Positions 1 to 7,992 of a stretch of 64,000 nt of DNA are shown here, piece by piece; position 1 is the first letter of the stretch; the number at the start of each line of letters is the position of its first letter. Made by a program: the position numbers and the translations under genes. The stretch is from positions 1 through 64,000 of the forward strand of contig JAJBWA010000059.1 of NCBI GenBank assembly GCA_031935845.1, read 5' to 3'. The notes beneath the pieces are model-generated. The model searched no databases. It saw only the letters and a list, made by a program, of their open reading frames with translations, and was not told the origin of the DNA. Source of the DNA: UBA9732 sp031935845 (GTDB taxonomy: Bacteria > Spirochaetota > Spirochaetia > Sphaerochaetales > Sphaerochaetaceae).

Positions 1-62
1 ACGAGTTCACTGTCATCCATACGGATGCCTCAAGAGTCAGTAGCATTGTTGATATGCTATGA
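1..62 (+). CDS. 3' end of an upstream gene (partial)
   Basis: The third frame is open from the window edge and reads EFTVIHTDASRVSSIVDML before a TGA at 60-62. The following gene begins 63 bases later in the same direction, so this may be the tail of the preceding gene. Only 19 codons are visible, too few to recognise a product, and a chance open frame cannot be excluded. Confidence 0.3.
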   Translation, partial: EFTVIHTDASRVSSIVDML

Positions 63-125
63 AGCAATTCAGAAGTTGTTTTCGTCCGGGTTGCGCTGAC
101 TTACTTTGGTTGGTATAGGTGGTTC

Positions 126-1406
126 ATGTACGGAAAAAGGGTATTGCCGATCATCATTTCAATCCTCCTTGTGCCGTTGCTTGCCGGTGCGCTGTCTGCC
201 GATGACATCCGCGTTTCAATCGGGACGGGGAATGATAAGTTCTCCATGGGGATTTCCAAGAACGACGATGACTGGATGACATTCGATTTCCCCATTCTGG
301 TTCAGGCGGGGCCGTTCTCCCTTGAGGCAGATGCCATCGCTTTTACCGACAGGGCTGCAGGCACCCGCTATGATCAGCTCTCCATCGATGTGTCTTGGGC
401 TTTCATATGGAACGTCTTCGATGGGATTGCGCTTATGGCAAGGCCTGTGCTGGGGCTGGACTACATAGGCAACCTGAATCTGGAGGTCATCCAGAACTGG
501 AACCATGCGCAAAGCGGCGTCAAACCGGTATCCCTGAAATACCCGGACAACGGGGTGATGTATCACGTTTTTGGTCTCAAGGCTTCTTTAGGATACGGAT
601 TCGACGATGCTTCGGATGTCTCTCTTAACCTGTTTCCGAGATATGAGAAGGGCTCCTTTTCCCTTGATGCCGGCATATCCGTACGGTACCGGGGCATGAA
701 GTTTGGCTTGGCATATCCCTGGCGCATTCAGATGGCGGTAGATGCAGGAATTGCGTCCTTCTCCTATTGGAAGGATCTGGGCAGCACGTTCGGATATGGG
801 ACGGTTGTGCTGGATGTCATGGGATTCTTCCGCAAGAGCACATGGAGCCATTCGGACGCGGTTCTCTCGATAGGGACCGAGCCTCTTCAGTCCTTTGTAT
901 TCCTGTCAAACACGCTTTCGGTCTCTATCGGCGACAAGCTGTCGCTCACCGTGCTTGACAGATACACGTCGGGGTTCCCGATCAACAAGGACCTGGACGA
1001 GAGCGAGAGGGTACAGAGGAACCATACGCAACTGGCCTTGGGATGTTCCTATGAGATATTCGATTTCCACGGCTGCAAGCCATATGTCGGTGCTTCAGGG
1101 GGTCTTGCCGTCTGGCAGATGGACCAGATTTTCACAGACGGCAGATCAAGAATCGTTTTCGATTCTCTTATCACTCCGTTTGCCTGCTTCAGGCTGGGGG
1201 TCAACCTCATCCCTGAGGGATTGCTGAGGTTTGATTCGACCTCGGTTTCCCTGGATGTTGCGGTGGATTTCAACTATTTCTTCTCCACCGCACGTATAAC
1301 GGACTACGTACTCAAGGACCTATACCACAAGCCGGATTTCGTGTTCAAGCCGTTCTCGGTGTCTCTGTTCATTGGTGTCAGGCTGGGTCTGGACCTAGGA
1401 TGTTGA
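126..1406 (+). CDS. exported, probable outer-membrane beta-barrel protein of unknown function
   Basis: The 426-residue product begins with a clear signal peptide: MYGKR, then a hydrophobic stretch, then LLAGALSA as a probable cleavage region near residue 25. The remainder alternates short hydrophobic and aromatic stretches with polar turns, and the chain ends in VSLFIGVRLGLDLGC, as outer-membrane barrels of spirochaetes often do. No enzymatic motif was seen. The start is supported by AGGTGG six bases upstream of ATG. The 3' end lies seven bases from the 3' end of the convergent ATPase gene. Barrel topology is inference; a periplasmic protein is the alternative. Confidence 0.6.
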   Translation: MYGKRVLPIIISILLVPLLAGALSADDIRVSIGTGNDKFSMGISKNDDDWMTFDFPILVQAGPFSLEADAIAFTDRAAGTRYDQLSIDVSWAFIWNVFDGIALMARPVLGLDYIGNLNLEVIQNWNHAQSGVKPVSLKYPDNGVMYHVFGLKASLGYGFDDASDVSLNLFPRYEKGSFSLDAGISVRYRGMKFGLAYPWRIQMAVDAGIASFSYWKDLGSTFGYGTVVLDVMGFFRKSTWSHSDAVLSIGTEPLQSFVFLSNTLSVSIGDKLSLTVLDRYTSGFPINKDLDESERVQRNHTQLALGCSYEIFDFHGCKPYVGASGGLAVWQMDQIFTDGRSRIVFDSLITPFACFRLGVNLIPEGLLRFDSTSVSLDVAVDFNYFFSTARITDYVLKDLYHKPDFVFKPFSVSLFIGVRLGLDLGC

Positions 1407-1413
1407 ATCGGGT

Positions 1414-2583
1414 TCAGATTGCATTTTTCCATAGGCGGTGGAGGAATTCCCTCCATGGGAGGATCAGAATGCCTTCATCCGTCATGCGGGGCATGTCCTC
1501 GCGGCAGACGAGAATCCTTTGCCTGAAGCTTCTTTCCTCTCCGATTTTCCTCAGCCCTTCCAGATTGCGGGAAGTCGGGTTGCGGGTGGCCTTGACCTCA
1601 ATCGCAATGTCGTCGCCGATGACGAAATCCACCTCGGTTCCGTTTTCGGTTCTCCAGTAGCAGAGGGTTTCCTTTCTTCCATTGTAGTCATGCCAGGCTT
1701 TCAATTCCATGGCGATGAAGTTCTCGAGAAGGCGCCCATAGTCGCTTTGAGTATCCGCGGGGACATCGATTTCGGATAGCCTTCTGACAACGCCGACATC
1801 AAAGAGATAGAACTTTGTTATGCTGACGCTCTTTCTTTTTTTGGATTTCTTCCATGGGGGGAGCTGGAATCCAAGAAGAGTGTCCTCAAGTACCTGATAC
1901 CAATTTGCGATCGACTGCCTCGACATGCCGATGTCGTTGGCTATGTTCGAGTAGTTCAGCTGCTCACCGCTTTGCAATGCGGCTACCTGAAGGAAGTTTC
2001 CGAATCCGGGCAGGTTTCTCGTTACCCCTTCAGCTGCGATTTCGTCCTGGAGATATGTGGATATGTAGTCGTCGAGGAAAGCTTCAGGGTCGTTATCGTC
2101 CCATGCAGGAGGAAGCATTCCCCTGAGGAATATCTCCTCGAGACTCTTTTCTCCGAGGGCTTCAAGTTCCTCATATACAAACGGAAGAAGGGTGGCTTTG
2201 GAGGCCCTTCCTCCAAGAAGGTTTATGCCTTCTTTCTTGAGTTTCCTTGCACTTGATCCGGTGATGAGGAATCGAAGTTTTTTCTCCTCTATGACCTCAT
2301 GAACGACATCCAGAAGTGCGGGCGCTTTCTGGATTTCGTCGATGACGAGAATGTCTGTTTCCGGATTGATGTCGAGTGCCATGATCTGGTCATAGAGAAG
2401 CTGGGGATCGGCTTCCAGCTGTCGTCTGGTCCTTGAGTTCAGCATATCCCATTTGGCTTTGACCGATTGATTAAGTTCGTATTTGATGTAGGATGTTTTT
2501 CCCGTCTGTCTGGGTCCGAGCAGAAGGACCGATTTCCGATTGAGTCTTTCTTTTATGTCTAGTTTTCTGGGTATGTAATCCAT
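1414..2583 (-). CDS. AAA-family ATPase with DUF4143 domain
   Basis: This 389-residue protein has a Walker A motif (GPRQTGKT, about residues 23-30) and a Walker B-like segment (DILVIDEIQKAP, about 95-106). A sensor-like ITGSSARKL follows, and a C-terminal half of the DUF4143 type with FIAMELKAWHDYNG and the nuclease-like core TEVDFVIGDDIAIEVKA. This is the usual AAA_14-DUF4143 layout. Members are common, often horizontally mobile and poorly characterised; roles in toxin-antitoxin or defence have been suggested but not established. It stands alone. Two direct 20-bp repeats lie just upstream of its start and may be its operator. Confidence 0.85.
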   Translation of the reverse strand: MDYIPRKLDIKERLNRKSVLLLGPRQTGKTSYIKYELNQSVKAKWDMLNSRTRRQLEADPQLLYDQIMALDINPETDILVIDEIQKAPALLDVVHEVIEEKKLRFLITGSSARKLKKEGINLLGGRASKATLLPFVYEELEALGEKSLEEIFLRGMLPPAWDDNDPEAFLDDYISTYLQDEIAAEGVTRNLPGFGNFLQVAALQSGEQLNYSNIANDIGMSRQSIANWYQVLEDTLLGFQLPPWKKSKKRKSVSITKFYLFDVGVVRRLSEIDVPADTQSDYGRLLENFIAMELKAWHDYNGRKETLCYWRTENGTEVDFVIGDDIAIEVKATRNPTSRNLEGLRKIGEERSFRQRILVCREDMPRMTDEGILILPWREFLHRLWKNAI

Positions 2584-2625
2584 AGCACTCTCCGCTGGCA
2601 GGATAGCATTTTACTCCCGAAAACT

Positions 2626-2677
2626 CAAATTCTATTTGCGAATTCTGACAGAAAACGCAAATTGAATTAGCGAATTC
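2626..2677. repeat. two direct 20-bp repeats upstream of the DUF4143 ATPase gene
   Basis: Copy one occupies 2626-2645 and copy two 2658-2677. Both start CAAATT and end GCGAATTC, and they agree at 17 of 20 positions. Their starts are 32 bp apart, about three helical turns. They lie 43-94 bases upstream of the ATPase start, where a regulator or the ATPase itself could bind. Function is inferred from position only. Confidence 0.5.
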
Positions 2678-2751
2678 CGGCCTTTTGTTGTTATTCGGCC
2701 TTCCTGAAATCAGTGGGGAATTGAGTTCCGCACGACTGTCTGTGCGGCACC

Positions 2752-2780
2752 AAAAAAAGCGGAGGTCATTCGACCTCCGC
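2752..2780 (-). terminator. intrinsic terminator after the lipoprotein gene
   Basis: The inverted repeat GCGGAGGTC/GACCTCCGC at 2759-2780 has a four-base loop. Read on the minus strand it is followed by seven T residues. It lies 32 bases past the stop codon of the lipoprotein gene. Confidence 0.85.
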
Positions 2781-2811
2781 CTTTGATTTGAACTATAAAT
2801 TTCGATTGCTA

Positions 2812-3744
2812 TTACTCATCGACCACCTTGGTGAATTCCAGGTCTCTGTCTATGAAATAGAATTTGAGCGTGGATTTCTCGGCCGTGACTTTATACTCGA
2901 ATCCGGTGGAAATCAGGTCTGATGTCGTGTGCTCCGTCGTGATGCTGAATGTCCAGGGTTTGCCCGTGTGCTCCGGATTGCATGTATACTCCCTGGTCGA
3001 GGTGACGGCATAGTCATGTGCGGTGAGTCTTGTGCTGAGGACAGCTGTGACCGTCAGCCTGCCGTCATATTCATCCACGGTCACCGACTTCCACTCCTGA
3101 AGCTCCGGGCCTGAGATGATCTCGTAATCGGCGGGGTAGTAGTACTTGTCGTGGTCGAAATCCCTTACGAACTCAAGGGTTGCTGGATCCAGATCTCCTT
3201 TCGGATTGACAATCATGATCGACATATCTTCAGGAGATTTGAAGTATGCATATGCTTCATTGACCGTGGGGTCTCCGCTCTTGGTATGTGTAAAAGCCAG
3301 CATGAGGCTGTCGGCAACTACAATGAAATCTCCGGTATATGCAGTTTCTCCGTCTGTCAGAGTGAAGCCGCCTTTGTCATCGAATACGAGCCTTATCTTG
3401 TTGGTTTCGGAAACCTGTGCTTCCCAGACCGAGCTGGACAGATCGGCTTCCCAGACAGCGTAGAGGGTAGTGTCGTCCTTGAACTCACAGACTTCTTCAT
3501 CGCCGTAATATGCATAATAGGCATCCTTGTCCTCGCTCCAGCCGGCAAAGATATAGCCCGTTCGCGTGTATGTGTTCTTTGTGAGCGTGACTTCCTTGTC
3601 GTATTCGGCGGTGAGGTCGGACATCTTGTCTCCGGTTCCGCCGTTGGCATCGAATGAAATCCTGACTGTCTTCGGATCCTGACTGCATGCGACAAGACCT
3701 ATAAGTGCGATTGCTATCAGACAAATCAATAGTGCTTTCTTCAT
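2812..3744 (-). CDS. lipoprotein with an InlB/Listeria-Bacteroides type repeat
   Basis: The product is a 310-residue lipoprotein. Residues 1-20 form a lipoprotein signal (MKKALLICLIAIALIGLVAC) with lipobox LVAC. Residues about 25-100 match the Listeria-Bacteroides repeat (Flg_new/InlB B-repeat): FDANGGTG, then RTGYIFAGWS, then TTLYAVW. The rest is rich in beta-strand-like sequence without a known motif. The start at 3744 is chosen because GGAGGG lies seven bases upstream and the lipoprotein signal begins there; an in-frame start 13 codons earlier has no such support. A sigma-70 promoter and one copy of the 46-bp element lie upstream. The likely location is the cell surface or periplasm. Confidence 0.75.
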   Translation of the reverse strand: MKKALLICLIAIALIGLVACSQDPKTVRISFDANGGTGDKMSDLTAEYDKEVTLTKNTYTRTGYIFAGWSEDKDAYYAYYGDEEVCEFKDDTTLYAVWEADLSSSVWEAQVSETNKIRLVFDDKGGFTLTDGETAYTGDFIVVADSLMLAFTHTKSGDPTVNEAYAYFKSPEDMSIMIVNPKGDLDPATLEFVRDFDHDKYYYPADYEIISGPELQEWKSVTVDEYDGRLTVTAVLSTRLTAHDYAVTSTREYTCNPEHTGKPWTFSITTEHTTSDLISTGFEYKVTAEKSTLKFYFIDRDLEFTKVVDE

Positions 3745-3781
3745 CTGCAACCCTCCATTGCTTTCTGTTTTATAGTCTACC

Positions 3782-3811
3782 ATTATATGGTGCCTTGGAA
3801 TCCATGGGCAA
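3782..3811 (-). promoter_or_regulatory. sigma-70 type promoter of the lipoprotein gene
   Basis: On the minus strand, TTGCCC (3806-3811) and a perfect TATAAT (3782-3787) are separated by 18 bp. The -10 element is 38 bases upstream of the chosen ATG. Confidence 0.65.
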
Positions 3812-3850
3812 GAGGAAAGCAGTTGCAGTTTCTTCTATCCGAGACGGGCG

Positions 3851-3896
3851 GGGCAACTGATATATCAGTGTGCAAAAATTTCACACCGTTTGCATT
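3851..3896. repeat. copy A of a perfect 46-bp intergenic element
   Basis: This stretch is identical over 46 bases to 9864-9909. It contains the perfect palindrome CTGATATATCAG (3856-3867) and a second inverted pair GTGTG-N9-CACAC (3868-3886). It lies about 107 bases upstream of the lipoprotein start and upstream of that gene's promoter, the position of an activator site. Flanking sequence is not conserved between copies. Confidence 0.8.
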
Positions 3897-3964
3897 AATC
3901 CCTTTTCCGGAAGTGGGCATGTGGCGAATTCGGAACTATTTGGGCTGCTATCAGCGGTATCGGC

Positions 3965-4522
3965 CTATTTCAGCGCCCGGCCTTCGCGGAAGGCGTTTCC
4001 GACTATGGGGCCGAGCGCAATGTATCTGGCGTTGTCGATGTCGAAGGTCAGCGGTTTGAGCTTGGAGACATCGATTTTTCCGCCTGTGAGTACCGATTCA
4101 TCTACGCTGGTGTGGATTATGTTGCCGAAAAGGTGGCAGTGTTCGCTTTCGTAGGATTCGAGTTCGCATTCCATGCAGATGGCGTAGTCGGTGAGGATCG
4201 GGGCGTCAACGTGTCGGGACTTTTCGGCGTGGAGGCCGCTCTTTTGGAATTTGTCGGGGTCCTTGTTGCCGGAGACGATTCCGACATAGTCGGAGGCGAC
4301 AATGTTCTTTTCGTCGGCAATCTGGACGGTGAAAGCCCGGCGTTTGAGGATGTTCTTTGTGGTCATGTGGTCAGCGCTCAGGCAGAGGAAGACCTGATGG
4401 TCGTCGCCTACTGCTCCCCATGCGGCATTCATTGCATTCGGTGTGCCGTCGTCATTGTATGTTCCGATTATCAGGACCGGCTGCGGGTAGATCAGCGGTC
4501 TTTTCCCCATGTCTTTTCTCAT
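3965..4522 (-). CDS. flavin reductase family protein (flavoredoxin-like)
   Basis: The 185-residue product resembles the FMN-binding split-barrel flavin reductase/flavoredoxin family. It has IIGTYNDDGTPNAMNAAWGAV near the N-terminus, typical of the flavin-contacting strand, then LSADHMTTKNILKRRAFTVQI and NIVASDYVGIVSG. Such proteins bind FMN and shuttle electrons or reduce flavins in the cytoplasm. The start is supported by GGAGG seven bases upstream of ATG. The toxin remnant upstream overlaps this start by four bases. The physiological partner is not evident. Confidence 0.8.
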   Translation of the reverse strand: MRKDMGKRPLIYPQPVLIIGTYNDDGTPNAMNAAWGAVGDDHQVFLCLSADHMTTKNILKRRAFTVQIADEKNIVASDYVGIVSGNKDPDKFQKSGLHAEKSRHVDAPILTDYAICMECELESYESEHCHLFGNIIHTSVDESVLTGGKIDVSKLKPLTFDIDNARYIALGPIVGNAFREGRALK

Positions 4523-4731
4523 TGCGTGCCTCCATAAATGCGATTGGACTCATTATAGCACAAGTAGATGGGGAAATCCTTCTCAAGTGTCATGCTCTGT
4601 TTCTTGTCGAAAGACAATATGTCCGCTGCCTCAACCTTTCGGCAGGCAAACGGAAGGCAATCGACGAAATCCAGGCTCGCCCGGTTGAAAAGCCCCAGGG
4701 CATACCGCAGGGATTTTGTCTTTCCTGGCAA
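4519..4731 (-). pseudogene. C-terminal remnant of a PIN-domain (VapC-like) toxin gene
   Basis: This reading frame encodes SLRYALGLFNRASLDFVDCL followed by a segment ending ADILSFDKK. That is the signature C-terminal third of PIN-domain ribonucleases, including the conserved acidic DFVD and the terminal SFDKK strand. The N-terminal two thirds, with the first catalytic aspartate, are absent. The upstream sequence in this frame reads into the 3' end of the membrane protein gene and looks unrelated to PIN. No antitoxin gene is present. It is best read as a decayed toxin-antitoxin fragment rather than a functional gene. Confidence 0.55.
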
Positions 4732-4732
4732 A

Positions 4733-5920
4733 TCATATACCCAGGATCTGTCTGATCTGAGGCAATATCTGCGGCAGCAGGAACCTGATGAGGTTGATAT
4801 CCAGTTTCATGTCCGTATGGATGAGGGCTCCTGCCACCTGGAAAATCATCTCCAGAGTCAACAGCAATATTGCCACGATTGCAACCATCGGTGTCAGCAT
4901 GCTGATTATGGGCAGTTTCGGAACACGGTTGTATGAGAAAAGAAGCAAAAGCGGTGCAACAAAGAACAGCGGCCATGATTCGCTGAATCCGGCTGCCTTC
5001 ATAGCCAGGAGGAAGTGTATGGACTGGTCCGTCTGATCAGCCATGCCCGTAGCGGCGAGAATCAGCTTGAGCAGGATGAAGTCCAGCAGGGTGGCGACCA
5101 CCATCGAGATTGCCAGGCTGACGGAGAAATGAAATGAGTTCCGCCTGGTTTTCAGGTAGTCCAGGTATTCCGCGTGCGTCCTGCCGTTGCGGCGGAAGCG
5201 GATTTCCCGTCCTCTCATGTGTATGGACAGGAAAAGGAACAGGGCGAACGTCATGGGAGGTTTCACTGTAAGGAGAGGGAACGACCAGAACGGCAGGATG
5301 ATGTTCCCCAGTGCCGCCTGGACCTTCAGGAGGATCGATGCCACCTCATAGGCTATAGGGAAAACCACGAAAAGACGCAGTATGATGATTTTCCTGCCGG
5401 TGAAAACATGCTTGGGATTGGCATTGAGGAAGAACATCGTGAGCGTGCATATGAACAGGTCGATGAACACATTGAATGCCACAAAGCCGTTTCCGTTGTA
5501 TCTGGCGAACAACTCTTCCAATAACGGCTCCACCTGCTCGGGCTGCTTTACCGCCTGGCCGAGAAGCCCTACGACATAGCGGGAGAAGAGAAGGGTGGTC
5601 GACGCAAATATGGCAAGTGCCGCCAAGCCGTTTTTCAACATCTGCTTCATGTAGCCTTCGTCGTTAGTCAGAATCCTGGCGAAATTCGCAATCAGAAGAA
5701 AAGGCAGGGCAAACGGGCCAAGATTGGACAGGATGGAAAACAGTACCTGAGCATTTCCGAACCGTTGGGGATCGGTGCTGAAACTGAGTGCCAGAATCAC
5801 GTTCACAAGAGGAGCGATGATGCATATCCATCCGAGAACCTGAAATCCCTGATAGGAGATCGGTCCGCGATACCTGATGTCGTCCGATATGGAAATCTCC
5901 TGCAGTTTCTTTATCTTCAT
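4733..5920 (-). CDS. multi-pass membrane protein of unknown function
   Basis: The 395-residue protein has about eight to ten predicted hydrophobic segments, for example near residues 25-45, 60-85, 95-120, 145-165 and 180-215, plus several toward the C-terminus. Between them is a basic loop (RGREIRFRRNGRTHAEYLDYLKTRRN) that is probably cytoplasmic. I do not recognise a family. The start ATG follows GGGGAGC at suitable spacing. It is divergent from the membrane-protein/kinase/regulator operon that begins at 6137. It could be a sensor-like or transport protein; nothing visible decides this. Confidence 0.65.
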   Translation of the reverse strand: MKIKKLQEISISDDIRYRGPISYQGFQVLGWICIIAPLVNVILALSFSTDPQRFGNAQVLFSILSNLGPFALPFLLIANFARILTNDEGYMKQMLKNGLAALAIFASTTLLFSRYVVGLLGQAVKQPEQVEPLLEELFARYNGNGFVAFNVFIDLFICTLTMFFLNANPKHVFTGRKIIILRLFVVFPIAYEVASILLKVQAALGNIILPFWSFPLLTVKPPMTFALFLFLSIHMRGREIRFRRNGRTHAEYLDYLKTRRNSFHFSVSLAISMVVATLLDFILLKLILAATGMADQTDQSIHFLLAMKAAGFSESWPLFFVAPLLLLFSYNRVPKLPIISMLTPMVAIVAILLLTLEMIFQVAGALIHTDMKLDINLIRFLLPQILPQIRQILGI

Positions 5921-6136
5921 GGTCAGCTCCCCATCGGTTCCGGACGATGCCTGATTGTCAGGGAAATCATGGCAAGTGCGGACACAGGACCGATTAAGTT
6001 GATGAATCTCCGCGCATACAGAGGTTACAGGAACGAGCGTTCGCTATGCGTGAATCCGGTAGCCGAAATTCACACATATGGTACTCTGCATGTGATAAAC
6101 TGCAAAACAGAATCTTTCAGGAGGAGGAAGCAGGCT

Positions 6137-6883
6137 TTGGACAGCTTGAATGCATCGAATTTCAGACGGGTCAATGCCGGAATGCTGTTTGATCTCGTCC
6201 TCCTGTTTCTTGTTCCGGCAATACTTGCAGTTCTGCTAGTTCTTGTCGTGAACCAGCTTTCGGCCGCAGTCGGACAGGTGGAAGCATTGACGGCCGCAGA
6301 TATCCTCGCCCTTCCAATTCCGGCAATAAAAGCGACGTATATCGTCCTTGCAATGCATTACTGTCTCGATGCCCTCTGCGCCCTGCTGGTTGTCAGCGGT
6401 CTCGGCGAGCTGGAGAACGTATCACGCGAATTCGGGATTGCCAAACGTTGGTTCATGATTCTCATTGTGACGGACTGCTTTGCAATGATTGGGCATTTCC
6501 TGAGCGTCTTTCTCAAGGAAGGAACGGAAGGATCAATCACTTCGGTCCTGTATCTCGTTGCAGTCCTCCTGCTGCTGGTGTTCCGTTCACTGGCTTTGCG
6601 TACATTGTTGCGCGGATGCTCCGAAGTCATGGAGAGCATAGGGGAGTCAAAGCGTTCCCGCAAAGCACTGACCCTGTCTGCCCACATCATCGCCGCGACC
6701 GCTCTGCTGACGGGGATTGTTGCAGCTGCGTTCATACTGTCGGTTTGCAACCTGCTGGATTCGGTCAGGGTCTTCCTGCTTGTCCTTGCCATGGCTTCGG
6801 CCGTCTTCTATTTCGTGTGCCGCATACGGACAATCCGATGTTCCCGCGCTTTGACACGCTTGATTGAGAATCTTTCGGATTAG
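6137..6883 (+). CDS. membrane protein encoded with the LytS-type two-component system
   Basis: The 248-residue product has five or six hydrophobic helices (DLVLLFLVPAILAVLLVLVV near residue 19, then AIKATYIVLAMHYCLDALCALLVV, and more to the C-terminus). The frame is open back to 5765, but that would overlap the divergent gene. I place the start at the TTG at 6137 because AGGAGGAGG sits about ten bases upstream. The kinase gene follows after eight bases, so the three genes form an operon. It resembles the membrane half of the kinase in size and helix pattern and may help sense the signal, which is inference. Confidence 0.6.
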   Translation: MDSLNASNFRRVNAGMLFDLVLLFLVPAILAVLLVLVVNQLSAAVGQVEALTAADILALPIPAIKATYIVLAMHYCLDALCALLVVSGLGELENVSREFGIAKRWFMILIVTDCFAMIGHFLSVFLKEGTEGSITSVLYLVAVLLLLVFRSLALRTLLRGCSEVMESIGESKRSRKALTLSAHIIAATALLTGIVAAAFILSVCNLLDSVRVFLLVLAMASAVFYFVCRIRTIRCSRALTRLIENLSD

Positions 6884-6891
6884 GTGGCATT

Positions 6892-7989
6892 ATGGAAACG
6901 GCTTTGATATGCAACATCATTCTGGACGGATGCGGGATTCTGATCCTGTCGATGCTCCTCCTGTATTGCCTTGTGGGAGACGTACGCATCCGGACAATCA
7001 ACCGCCGCAGGCGGAACCTTCTGCTATATGCCGTGCTGATGCATCTTTTTGTCCTTTTTCTCCGGCTGGCAGGTGAAATCAGTGTCGGAATCCTGTCACA
7101 TACTGGTGCGACAGTTGTCTTTTCGGTTTCGGCCATACTGCCGTTCATGGTATCCGCCGCTCTCGTACTGTCCTGCATCCTGTGCGATGAAACGGGAAGG
7201 ATCCGTATCCCGAAGGGCAGAAGCATACCCTTGGGACAGATTGCATGCACGGTGTTGCCTCCTGTCGCAGCCCTATGCCTGAGGATCGTCCTCCCGGAAC
7301 CGGATTTCCTAGGTCTTTCCTGGGCTGTGGTCCTGCAACTCAACCACTACATCATCCAGGCCGACAGCGAAAAACGTATAGAGGATGCGGAGCGGAAATT
7401 AGGAAGGAATCAGGCTCTTCTGATGACGGTGCAGATGCAGGCGCACTTCATTTTCAACACCCTCTCTTCCATCGAGGCGCTGTGCCTGACGGATCCTTCC
7501 TGTGCCGCGGAGAGTCTGGAGAACCTTTCCGGTTACCTGCGGAGCAATATGGATGCGCTGACTTCGGAAGCGCTGATCTCCTTTGATGATGAGCTTCGGC
7601 ACATCCGTCAGTACATAGCGCTGGAGCTTGCGGATCCTGCACGGCAGTTCAGCTTCGTATATGAGCTCGATGTCCGCGATTTCTCCCTGCCTGCGTTGAC
7701 CGTCCAGCCCATCGTTGAGAACGCCGTCAAGCATGGGGCTCTGACGCACAGGGACGGGACAGGGTGCGTGACACTGACTACGGAGAAGTTCGGAAAATAC
7801 ATACGCATTATGGTGACGGACAACGGATCCGACGACATCGGTCTGACCGATCTCCAGCGGGAACACCGCGGAATAGGCATAGAGAACACCCGCAAGCGTC
7901 TTGCCGTGTTCTGTGGCGGCAGTCTTGAACTGAAAACAGGAAAGGATGGTACAAAGGCAATCATCCTGATTCCGCAGAAAGGAGCCTGA
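6892..7989 (+). CDS. LytS/YehU-type sensor histidine kinase
   Basis: This 365-residue kinase has five or six transmembrane helices in its first 150 residues and no obvious extracellular domain. The phosphoacceptor region is QMQAHFIFNTLSSIE, with His185, as in the His_kinase (PF06580) family. A GHKL ATPase domain follows, with N box VQPIVENAVKHG, G1 box VTDNG and G2 box HRGIGIENTRKRL. Members autophosphorylate on the histidine and pass the phosphate to a partner regulator. Here that is the adjacent gene, whose ATG lies three bases after this stop. The membrane-embedded N-terminus suggests sensing at the membrane. Confidence 0.88.
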   Translation: METALICNIILDGCGILILSMLLLYCLVGDVRIRTINRRRRNLLLYAVLMHLFVLFLRLAGEISVGILSHTGATVVFSVSAILPFMVSAALVLSCILCDETGRIRIPKGRSIPLGQIACTVLPPVAALCLRIVLPEPDFLGLSWAVVLQLNHYIIQADSEKRIEDAERKLGRNQALLMTVQMQAHFIFNTLSSIEALCLTDPSCAAESLENLSGYLRSNMDALTSEALISFDDELRHIRQYIALELADPARQFSFVYELDVRDFSLPALTVQPIVENAVKHGALTHRDGTGCVTLTTEKFGKYIRIMVTDNGSDDIGLTDLQREHRGIGIENTRKRLAVFCGGSLELKTGKDGTKAIILIPQKGA

Positions 7990-7992
7990 GGA

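Noticed and set aside
5765..6136. N-terminal extension of the membrane protein of the kinase operon
   Set aside because: It would overlap the start of the divergent membrane-protein gene and carries no hydrophobic or domain pattern; the TTG at 6137 has a strong ribosome site.
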